NCBI RefSeq assembly: GCF_963678635.1
Contig: NC_087069.1
Span: 38,403,076 to 38,467,075 of the forward strand
Length of the DNA stretch: 64,000 nt
From: Symsagittifera roscoffensis
Taxonomy: Eukaryota > Xenacoelomorpha > Acoela > Convolutidae
Direction: 5' to 3'
In this document: positions 55,588 through 64,000 of the stretch, in pieces
Numbering within the stretch: the stretch's first letter is position 1
Layout of the letters: each line of letters opens with the position of its first letter
Translations under genes and position numbers: made by a program
Notes under the pieces: model-generated
What the model was told of the DNA's origin: nothing
Databases searched by the model: none
The model's input: the letters and a program-made list of their open reading frames with translations, nothing else

Positions 55588-55965
55588 TTCTATATGTTTT
55601 AATTTAGTTTTATTTTCCAGACATTTTTTGAAAGCGAATCTGCATACACTCTGTATATACGCTGTATGTTTGGACTATCTATAAAATCGTTTGTTAAGTT
55701 TTGACACCAGCTCGTTCTTAATTCTTAAAACTGATGTTTTTTTTTAGTATCCGTAACTTCATATATTTTAATCAACCAATTGCTGAACTGTAACCGAACT
55801 TGTTTTGTTTTGTTTTGTTTATTGCTTTGTTTTCTGATGTTGTGTTTTTGTTTGATGTAACCAATGAATTTTAACCAACTTTATTATTTACACTTTGCTA
55901 TACTGATGCCTCGGCTTTTTACTGTATAGTAATTCAGGTGTTCTTTCTTCTTCTCTTCTTCTTGA

Positions 55966-56202
55966 AATTTAAAAAAGCTATCGAGGATAAACTAAGAACG
56001 TTTCTACAGGCAAAGTACTCCTGAGAGTTTTTTAAAGTTTCCAGTTCGAAAAAAAGTGAGAGCTTTCAAATTATGTGCCCAATGGTAGCAAGCCTTTTGG
56101 TAACAAGGATTAGTAGTTAATAACAAGCATCTTCCACTGCACGCCTTTTTCACAACATCCAAAATCAATTTAATTTTTCTTTGGACTGTTAAAAATTGGT
56201 GT
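55966..56202. other. Spacer between tail-to-tail LINE copies
   Basis: Non-coding DNA that would form the loop of the large inverted repeat. No element motifs. Confidence 0.6.
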
Positions 56203-58934
56203 GAGAGAACTGAAGAAGAAGAATAAGAAGAAAGAACACTTGAATTACTATACAATAAAGAGCCGAGGCATCAGTGTAGCAACGTGTAAATAATAAAATT
56301 GGTTATAAATTCATTGGTTACATCAAAAAAAAACATCAGAAAACAAGCAATAAACAAAACAAAAAAAAAAGAAAATCGGTTACAGTTTGGAAATTGGTTG
56401 ATTAAAGTATATGAAGTTTCGGATACTATAGAAAAATAAAGATTTAAGAATTAGGAACAAGCTGGTAATAAAACTTTACAAACAATTTTACAGATAGTCC
56501 AATTAGACAGCGTATATACAGAGTATATACAGTTTCTCTTTCAAGCAATGTGTGAAAAATTAAACTGAATTAAAAAATATAGAACTAGCAAAAACGGAAA
56601 TCACGCCACGTATTTGTATTAGTACATATAGGATTGTTTCTCAATTCACTCACGTAAAATTCTTTCAATTTTTTCTTGAATTCTGTTTTCAATTTTTCTA
56701 AATTGCGCAAAATTATGGGCAGTGAATTCCATTTTTTAGAAGTCAAATGAAAAAATGATTTTTGTAGAGAAGCAGTCGAACAATGTTTGTCAAAAATAAT
56801 TAGTTTCGTTCTTTCGTTGAGCCTATAATTGGCAGTCGGTAGTCTCAGTGTATTTTCAAAAGCCTTCTTTTTGTTTGTAAGATATTGGTATAAGTATGTT
56901 ATACACTTTAACTCAATTCTTTTCTCGATTCCAATGAACGATTTGCTAATGCGAAGAAGGGAAGAAGATTTAAATTTCGATCTGAAATATGTTCTTTTTA
57001 GCGCCCAGTTCAACTGTTTCTCCAGAGATAGCATCAAAGTAGCATTAATTTGTTGTAAAAAAATTGCTGAATAATCTAAATGTGATAAAACAAGACAATG
57101 AAGCAAGGCAACTAATGATAATGTCGGCAGTTGTTGTCCAATTGTATCAATAGTTTTAATCCCTTGGGCCATTTTTTGGAGAATTGTTTTGATTTGAGCA
57201 TGAAAAGATAAACTTGAATCAAGAATTATGCCTAAATATTTGCATTCTGATTTTTTGGCTACATAATGCCCACTAATTACTAGTTTATCAGTATCCACAT
57301 TTTTGCTATCATTTTTTTGACAAAATGTTATAAATTCCGATTTAGATGCATTCAGATTCAATTGGTTCTCTGCAAAAAATTCCGTTAGATTATTGAGTGA
57401 TTTTTGCAATCGATTCAAAGCATCCTCAGAAATTATAGAAGAGGAAAAAACCATACAGTCGTCAGCATATTGAACTAAAGTACAACCTTCATATAATCGC
57501 CCTTGTGTGTCATTAACATATATATTGAACAACAACGGACCAAGTACCGTTCCTTGTGGTACAACTCGTTTTATTTCAATCCAGTCTGAAAAAATTCCAT
57601 TGACGTTTACTCTTTGAATACGTTTGTTTAGGAAGCTAGCAATTAAAGCATTTGCTCCATTTGAAAAACCGAGAGAAAGCTTTTTTTCAATTAAAACTTC
57701 ATGCGAAATAGAATCAAAAGCCTTGGACAGATCTAATAAAGCTGCATGTACGATTTTTTTTGAATCTATTTGATTTCGAATACTTTCTGTCACATAAACA
57801 AGAGCATCTTGTGTTGAAATGTTTTTGCGAAATCCGAATTGAAATGGTGTCATTATTTGAAATTTGTCAAGATGTTCTGTTATTTGGGCATGTAAAATTT
57901 TTTCAAATATTTTAGAAAAAGCACAAGTTATTGATATTGGCCGATAATTTTTTGCATTCATTGGGTCATCTTTTTTGAACAAAGGGGTTACGTTTGCCTT
58001 TTTCAGTTCGATCGGGAAAATGTTCTCATCTAAGCAAGTATTTATGACAAAAGTTAAATGTGGAACTATAACTGATTGACCATCAATGATTGCCCAAGCA
58101 GGTACGGTACAAGGTCCGAGAGGTTTTCTAACATTGATTTTTCGAACTATATCAAAGCATTGCTTAACTGTAATGTGTTGAAAATGAAAAGGTGCAGATT
58201 CAGAGGCAGATTTGTTGTAATTCGGAGGCTTTTTAGCGCCGAAAAATTCGCCTAAGTTTGAAAAAATATAATTTAAATGATTGGCAATTTTTTTGTCTTG
58301 GGTTATCATTTCACTGAAGGAATTTCGTAGAACTGTAATTCGATTGTTGCCAGAACATGTACCTCTAACTTGGTTAATATTTTTCCATTTTTGTTGGATA
58401 ATGATGAGAAGTGAAAAACAATTTTTTGAATGATCGAGTTGTTTACTTCTAATCAATTGGCTCATTTGATTACGTAAAAACTGGTACTTTGACCAATTAT
58501 CACTTGTGCTTTGACTGCGATATGATCTGAGTGAATTCTGTTTCTTAGTCAACAATTGCTGACATTCTGAATCGAACCATTCCGTTTTCAACACGTTTTT
58601 TGGTTTAAAATTACGAACAAAATTTTTCGATAGGAGCATGTTGCTGTAGAGCACAAGAAATTAAATAAATCATCGTCGAGAACATGTTTTGTGCGTCTGT
58701 ACATTGATATAAGAGATACCAAGGAAGAGCGGAGAGTGAATTGCGAAATTCATTTTTCTGATAATTTTTCTTCTTGAAAGTCGAAATTATCCTCGGTAAA
58801 ATTTTGCCGCATTTTATATCCGTCAAAATAAATGAAGCAAAATGGTCGGTTTTATAAGGTGTATCAAAACAAAATTCAATGCCGTTTGTTTCATAGTCAC
58901 TGATTATGTAGTCGATATGAGTTTTTGTTGAGGA
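56203..58934 (-). mobile_element. CR1/L2-like non-LTR retrotransposon, minus-strand copy (5'-truncated)
   Basis: Same family as the plus copy, with closely similar coding and 3' UTR sequence and the same (ttctt)n-type tail at 56213-56243. Arranged tail to tail with the plus copy, leaving a central spacer of about 240 bp. Confidence 0.88.
56585..58654 (-). CDS. LINE reverse transcriptase, intact frame in a 5'-truncated copy
   Basis: 689 codons open. RT blocks are complete: NYRPISITCAFSKIFEKILH, FQFGFRKNISTQDALVYVTE, ALLDLSKAFDSISHEVLIEK, VPQGTVLGPLLFNIYVND and QYADDCMVF with catalytic YADD (57469-57458). It ends with the usual C-terminal part (HLTSKKWNSLPIILRNLE) and TAG. Upstream, 58826-58611 holds the end of the endonuclease in another frame, so ORF2 is split at the A-tract, and the element is truncated near 58934 inside the endonuclease. 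The RT part is intact, but there is no promoter and no full endonuclease. Confidence 0.88.
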   Translation of the reverse strand: MLYSNMLLSKNFVRNFKPKNVLKTEWFDSECQQLLTKKQNSLRSYRSQSTSDNWSKYQFLRNQMSQLIRSKQLDHSKNCFSLLIIIQQKWKNINQVRGTCSGNNRITVLRNSFSEMITQDKKIANHLNYIFSNLGEFFGAKKPPNYNKSASESAPFHFQHITVKQCFDIVRKINVRKPLGPCTVPAWAIIDGQSVIVPHLTFVINTCLDENIFPIELKKANVTPLFKKDDPMNAKNYRPISITCAFSKIFEKILHAQITEHLDKFQIMTPFQFGFRKNISTQDALVYVTESIRNQIDSKKIVHAALLDLSKAFDSISHEVLIEKKLSLGFSNGANALIASFLNKRIQRVNVNGIFSDWIEIKRVVPQGTVLGPLLFNIYVNDTQGRLYEGCTLVQYADDCMVFSSSIISEDALNRLQKSLNNLTEFFAENQLNLNASKSEFITFCQKNDSKNVDTDKLVISGHYVAKKSECKYLGIILDSSLSFHAQIKTILQKMAQGIKTIDTIGQQLPTLSLVALLHCLVLSHLDYSAIFLQQINATLMLSLEKQLNWALKRTYFRSKFKSSSLLRISKSFIGIEKRIELKCITYLYQYLTNKKKAFENTLRLPTANYRLNERTKLIIFDKHCSTASLQKSFFHLTSKKWNSLPIILRNLEKLKTEFKKKLKEFYVSELRNNPICTNTNTWRDFRFC

Positions 58935-59215
58935 TGTGCCAGTCGGTCATATTTGGAAGTTTGACCTTGAGAAAAGCAAGAGCACTTGATTTTGGGGTGA
59001 AATTAAGTTTTTCAAAAATTCGAATGGAGCCTGTCATGCACGATTTTCTCGCGATAACTAAAAACCGAAGAAGAGAATTCAGAACGATCGAACAACAATC
59101 GCGGGAAAGTTGCAAGAAAAATCAGTAGGAAATTGCTATTCGCAATTTCCGCCACAGTAATAACCTAGAGTAGAGCTGTCCCATTCGAAACAGAGACAAG
59201 AGTATTCCCACGAAC
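58935..59215. repeat. Diverged dispersed repeat, copy 2
   Basis: Collinear with 48810-49020 in the same orientation. It begins exactly where the minus-strand LINE copy is truncated, so the LINE may have inserted at or in it. Confidence 0.45.
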
Positions 59216-61368
59216 TGGATTATTGTGACTTGACTGGAGTATTATTCTAAACTGGACTAGAGTGAACCTTCGGTGGAAAGGTGGACAGCTTGAGTGTCCC
59301 AATGGTTCACGAGAAATTATAGTCTAGAGTACAAACTTGTTCTTGTTGTTAAAACTGACCAACATTAGACTCATTTTAGTTACATTATTTAATTCTCGAG
59401 TTGATTACCGACTTGATTACTCCCAGTTCTTGAGCGTGCTACAATGTGAGTACTAATTTAACTTTCTAGAGTGTGTTTTATGATTATTATGTTGAGGTAA
59501 GGCGAGTATTAGGTTGATCCATCTGAAATGGATCAAAGTTCCACTGTCTAATATAAAGTAACTTAGCGGATTGTTCCGACCCGGTTTTTAACGGCGTTCA
59601 TGTATTTTGGGTATCTAGAGACCTGAGTATGGGGACGTTATTATTTCTAGAGTGGGGGGATATTTTAGTAGTAGCCTTTAAGCTGTAACGGGTCGTAGTC
59701 TCATGTCACAAGCGAACCGAATTGGCTCCGACTGATTTGAGGAAGAAAAACACAAGAGATAGTGTCCCTGACTCTTGAGCCAATGGTTATAGGGCCTATT
59801 TTTCTTGAGCCTCATGTGTGACTGCAGTAGACGAATGTTACATAGTGTTTTTATGGCGCTCCTGGGTGTTTACGACATCAAGACTACGGAGTCGAACCCA
59901 CTTGAGACAGCTTCGGGCTGAATGCCCATTCTAGAGTACCGGCGGTGCGGTTCGACAGGAACGTGCAAACCTTCCGGTTGTACCGTGATAGCTTTTTAAG
60001 TAAACTCGAGAAAACTTCCTGGTACGCCCTCCGAACGAGGCTTAGCTAACCGAGTAAAGGGGGGCAACTAGGGGGACAAAAACACGAGCAAAAAGACAAA
60101 AAGCAAAACAAAAACCATAAAACGAAAAAAGACAGTGACTTTGACACCAGATTAGTTGGATCAAACCTTTATATTAATTAAATAGTATACCCATACTGTT
60201 TTACAAGTTCGATCGTTTCGATCAACCTAGTAATTTAACCCAGTAACCTGAATAAATAGCCCGAGTGTGGGGCGTTGTCAAGGGTTTTCAGATAGCTTGG
60301 AACTTAGCTGGACAACAAGGAGACTTGACTGGAAGAGGTGATCAGCCAAGTGGGAAAGTGGTTCAGGAGCACTTGAGCTGAACCAATAGGAGACTCGACT
60401 GGAAGAGGTGACCGGCCGAGTGGGAAAGTGGTTCAGGAACACTTGAGCTGAACCAATAGGAGACTGGACTGGAACAGGTGACCAGTCGAGTGGGAAAGCA
60501 GCCAAGAAGGATTTGGCAGATCTCGAGTTCGCAAGTTGGGCAGAGCGGGTATCGTTAAAATCCAAATTACATTATAGGAAATAAGTGTAAAATTGGATAA
60601 GCGATATCCCCCGGTTTTGAGAAACGTTTTTACTTGAGCAGGCCTGGAGACAGGTCTACGGTTTTCGCTTGAGAGGTGTAGCACCCGGCGCTTAAGGTAA
60701 TTTTAGGCTTAAGAAGGGGGGCTAAAAAGGGGGGAGGTTAGAAGGGGGGCTGGTTAAGTTAGAGGTTGGCGGTTGTAAATTGTAAAAAGGGGGGAAATTA
60801 GAGTAACTAATTAGTCGACATCGTTGATTTAGTTACATTAGTCATTTACACGCGTTGGTCATAGGAAGCGGATATCCAAAATTGGAATTAGGTTAAGGTA
60901 GGTACCCTGGTCGGATCGGTAGGGGGGAACGGACATAGACAGTTTTTGTGATACCCCATGAGATCGCTAGCAGGGGGGAAGGAAACGCGTGGCAATTAGG
61001 TACCAGACATTTTTTCGATAGAAGGCAGACATTTGTCACCTTTGAATTTTAGGTGGGCTCATCTTTCCGTTTTTATTACTTTTTCTAGCTTGGATTTTTG
61101 TTGCATTTTGGTGAGGATTTGTGTTTAGTTTTTATACGAACAGGTGATCACAAGATACCTGCGCACAGGTTTTGGTCTCAAGTTGCTTGGAACATTGAAA
61201 GAGAGGTAATTAAAAAGAAATAAGAAAAAGGGGGGTCAGCATTTGGCTTTTAAGAGAGGGTTTTTGGGAAAATTTTACTAGAGCTTGAGTGGTGGCACGA
61301 GGTACAGTGAATCAAGAAGTCCCCATAACGAAGAAGAAAGAGGTCCCACCGCTCAGACACTTGTCAAC
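59216..61368. other. G-rich retroelement leader or LTR-like DNA
   Basis: Composition changes sharply here: many g-runs (aagggggg, aggggggaa) and few long frames. It contains a 70-bp tandem repeat at 60319-60500. No coding sequence is recognised. As it leads into the minisatellite and a gag frame, it may be part of a long LTR or of an older insertion. Confidence 0.4.
60319..60505. repeat. 70-bp tandem repeat, about 2.6 copies
   Basis: Units begin ggagact at 60319, 60389 and 60459 and contain gactggaagaggtgaccggc, cgagtgggaaagtggttcag and cacttgagctgaaccaat. Confidence 0.85.
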
Positions 61369-61369
61369 A

Positions 61370-61870
61370 GTCTTGGGACAGTGGTCTTGGGACAGTGGTC
61401 TTGGGACAGGGTCTTGGGACAAGGGTCTTGGGACAGCAGTCTTGGGACAGTGGTCTTGGGACAAGGGTCTTGGGACAGGGTCTTGGGACAAGGGTCTTGG
61501 GACAGTGGTCTTGGGACAGTGGTCTTGGGACAGTGGTCTTGGGACAGTGGTCTTGGGACAGTGGTCTTGGGACAGTGGTCTTGGGACAAGGGTCTTGGGA
61601 CAGGGTCTTGGGACAGTGGTCTTGGGACAAGGGTCTTGGGACAGGGTCTTGGGACAGTGGTCTTGAGACAAGGGTCTTGGGACAGGATCTTGGGACAAGG
61701 GTCTTGGGACAGTAGCCTTGGGACACTAGCCTTGGGACAGTAGTCTTGGGACACTAGCCTTGGGACAGTAGTCTTGGGACACTAGCCTTGGGACAGTAGC
61801 CTTGGGATAGTACTCTCAGGACAAGGGTCTTGGGACACTGACGAAGTACTGGGACAGTACCGAACAGTCT
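61370..61870. repeat. 14-bp minisatellite
   Basis: About 30 copies of gtcttgggacagtg and variants (gtcttgggacaagg, and shorter gtcttgggacag), becoming degenerate after 61,690 (agccttgggacact). Because the unit has no stop triplets in most frames, several overlapping open frames cross it on both strands; they are artefacts. Confidence 0.92.
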
Positions 61871-61940
61871 TGGGACAGTAGAAAGAAGCCTGGCACGGTA
61901 CAAAGAAGAGTAGGGACGGTAACTGGAAGTCTTAGGACGG

Positions 61941-62036
61941 TATAAAAATTGAAGTAAAATTACAATAAGTGTTTGAGACAAATTTAAAACAGAACAACAC
62001 TAGTCGGAACCCGGTACGGTTGGGACCACAAATAAA
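61941..62036 (+). promoter_or_regulatory. Possible LTR core: TATA box and poly(A) signal
   Basis: tataaaa at 61941-61947 directly follows the last degenerate minisatellite units, and aataaa at 62031-62036 follows 90 bp later. A TATA box shortly before a poly(A) signal is the layout of an LTR U3-R border. The gag frame starts 270 bp further on. No PBS or LTR ends are identified, so this is inference. Confidence 0.4.
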
Positions 62037-62302
62037 GAAAGTTTCAAGAAAGGTTTTTATCACGTTGTATATTTCCTCTTAAGAATTCTTATTCACAAAA
62101 TTTTTTATTCTTAGAATAGAATTGTGTATATAATAATATTGTAAATAAGAGCATTTGTAAATAGAAATAATGAGACGGAGTAGGGTACCGGTGCTTGAAA
62201 AAAGGTCAAGTGGATCAAACACGAAATATAACTCGTCGCTGCGTGGAACGACAAACGACATCAAGGGGCCCAGGCAAAACAAAAAATAACTTTTCAGTTA
62301 GC

Positions 62303-64000
62303 ATGGCCAGCACGAGGAGTGGCACCGAGAGCAAGACGAGAGAAGATGCGAGGGAAAAACAGGTGGAGCCTACAATCGAAACCGACCTAGAGACACCAGA
62401 CCAGAGCGTAGATGAACTGGAGAAAAAGACGACGGAGTCAACTCCAATGCCCAATGCAGAAGAACCAAACCCGAAACCCATAGAGTTCTCACCAATAGAC
62501 AATGTGGAAGATGCAATAGGCAACACCGAAGAAACGGTGAAAGAAGACTCTCAGGTAAAAAAGACATCTTTTACAGAAAGGTTGGCGATGATGGTCGGAA
62601 TAAAAACGAAAGAAAACATGACTGAAAAACCAAAAGCTGAAAGAGCACGAACATTTGGGACAGTGAGCACAAAGACGACAGAAGCCAATCCAAGAGAGGA
62701 ACAAAATAAAGCAGAAGCTACGGCCGAAGACGGACCGACGGCTGACCATGAAGAGGCTACTATTGAGCTAGGTGACTTGATGGCGAAACTGAATCAGATC
62801 GACAAAAAACTGAAGCACAGCGAAGAGGACAGAGAAGTGATAAGAAAAGAATTAAGATACAACAAACACGAGTATCTGGATAGTTATTTTAACCTGGCTA
62901 AGGCAACAGATGAGAGACTCAAGGAGATGTCAGATAAGGTAGAAACCACCAATGAAGAACGAGATAAGAACATCAAAAAAGATATGCAACAGTTGAAAAA
63001 CCGATATGATGATGTCAACAGCCAATTAGGTAGCCTGGAAAAGAGAATGGACACAATGAGCAAGAATCAGGCCGAAAGTTCATGTGCAATACAGACGAAA
63101 TTGGATGCAATCTTGAGAAATTCTATCTCACAAGAAAGACCGGCAGCGGATCGCACGCAAGGCACCAGAGTTGACTTTGTGGAACCACAAAGGGGCAAAC
63201 GGCAATCGACACCGTTGCCCTTAACCCGGGATACGGTGAGCATAGCACCAACAGCTGCTAAAACAATCATGAAGAATGGAACGTCAAGTACAACGACTGG
63301 CCCGGGGGACTCAACAGCTAACAGCAACGCAGGTCCGGATGCTATGACATGGGCAAGCACTTGGGAGATGATGAACAGGACTCTAGAGGCCTTCGCCACG
63401 AGGAACACTGACTCGAGCGATAGGAGGGACGGAAAATCAAGAAAAACTTTCAAGAAGCCAAAGGAATTCAAAGACGACTCCGATGGATGCATCGACACTT
63501 GGGTGGAAGTGATGAGATTACACCTAGAGCAAGATAACTTAAATGATGAAAGACAAGCAGGCACAGCCATACTCAGCAACTTAGAAGGCACGGCATTAAA
63601 ATGCGTGGTCGCAAAGAAAGAAGAAGAACGCGACACCGCGGACAAGATCTTCGAGATATAGCTGAATCGATTCGGATCAGGCATGAAGGGTCACCAAGCG
63701 ATGATGCGATTTGAAAAGAGAAGGCAGAGGGACGACGAGTCAATTGATCGGTTCCTAGATGACCTCGAGAGCTTGAGAAGAAGGAGTGACCCGGAGGAGT
63801 CGACAAACAGAAGAAACTTTAGCATTGCCTCGAAGTTCATTGATGGGGTAAAAAGTGATGACTTAAGAACAATGTTAGCAACATACTACACATTGTCGAA
63901 AGACAGCGCACCGACCCCAGAAGAAATGAGACAGAAATCAAGGGAATACATGCTGATGAAACCCAAGAAATACTCATATTCAGAAAACAGGAACACGCAA
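62303..64000 (+). pseudogene. Ty3/gypsy gag (capsid), cut by the window edge, one internal TAG
   Basis: Starts at an ATG in good context (gcATGGcc). Residues 1-150 are acidic and disordered. A coiled coil follows (ELGDLMAKLNQIDKKLKHSE and NIKKDMQQLKNRYDDVNSQL, 62760-63060), then a disordered linker. The retrotransposon gag domain runs from about 63450: PKEFKDDSDGCIDTWVEVMR, GTALKCVVAKKEEERDTADK, and after the TAG at 63659-63661 in the same frame LNRFGSGMKGHQAMMRFEKR and SIDRFLDDLESLRRRSDPEE. The TAG stands where a hydrophobic residue would be expected. The frame is otherwise open to the end of the window, so pol would lie beyond. Confidence 0.82.

Larger units (their letters stand above)
51740..55965 (+). 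mobile_element. CR1/L2-like non-LTR retrotransposon, plus-strand copy
   Basis: Contains ORF1-like SGNH frame, 2A-headed ORF2 and a 3' UTR ending in a (ttctt)-rich microsatellite at about 55938-55962, a usual CR1/L2 type of tail. The 5' limit is unknown. From about 53281 to its end it is matched by the inverted copy 56203-58934. Confidence 0.8.

Noticed and set aside
61285-61754. Several long overlapping open frames on both strands with repeated LGQWSWD- or CPKTLSQD-type peptides
   Set aside because: They are by-products of a 14-bp minisatellite that lacks stop triplets in most frames; no start context or family.
1-64000. CRISPR arrays, bacterial operons, rRNA genes
   Set aside because: None seen; the tandem arrays lack spacers and the sequence is animal nuclear DNA.

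Overview
The window is animal nuclear DNA. It is AT-rich, its genes are split by consensus GT/AG introns, and it is crowded with retroelement remnants. The main host gene is recognisable as an ASPP/PPP1R13-family gene, a family known only from animals. I cannot name the species or phylum; the mix of 2A-bearing non-LTR elements and Ty3/gypsy elements suggests an invertebrate.

Layout. (1) 1-3.7 kb is the 3' flank with a tRNA-like SINE. (2) 3.7-29.9 kb (minus) is an ASPP homologue that I could assemble as 11 coding exons with matching splice phases and about 1,250 codons. It runs from an N-terminal ubiquitin-like segment through coiled coil, a disordered Ser-rich middle, a PP1-binding RVxF motif and ankyrin repeats to a C-terminal SH3 domain. 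A short alternative first exon near 20.0 kb would give an N-terminally trimmed isoform. Its introns hold a nested plus-strand secreted meteorin-like gene (9.4-10.1 kb), a GC-rich non-LTR retrotransposon with a 2A peptide (14.5-18.4 kb), a higher-order tandem array (23.0-24.1 kb), two MITEs of one family, a diverged 600-bp duplication and a decayed copia element with a tRNA-like SINE inside it. (3) 30-33 kb holds a SINE, a foldback element and a minisatellite. (4) 33.4-43.8 kb (minus) is a long decayed reading frame of retroelement type. It has a coiled coil, an SGNH hydrolase domain with all catalytic blocks and a large unknown C-terminal part, partly duplicated in tandem. (5) 44.3-48.6 kb (minus) is a truncated Ty3/gypsy pol (RT end, RNase H, integrase) followed by a macro domain. 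(6) 51.7-59 kb holds two copies of another 2A-bearing non-LTR element placed tail to tail, a 2.7-kb inverted repeat; the plus copy also has an SGNH-like ORF1. (7) 59-64 kb is retroelement leader/LTR-like DNA with a 14-bp minisatellite, then a gypsy gag reading frame that runs off the window.

How it fits together. Only the ASPP homologue and the meteorin-like gene look like working host genes. The rest is mobile DNA. The recurring theme is accessory enzymes in retroelements: SGNH hydrolases in two unrelated elements, a macro domain after a gypsy integrase, and 2A peptides in two different LINEs. The 84-bp perfect inverted copy of host flank at the 5' junction of the intronic LINE is a clear record of an unusual insertion event.
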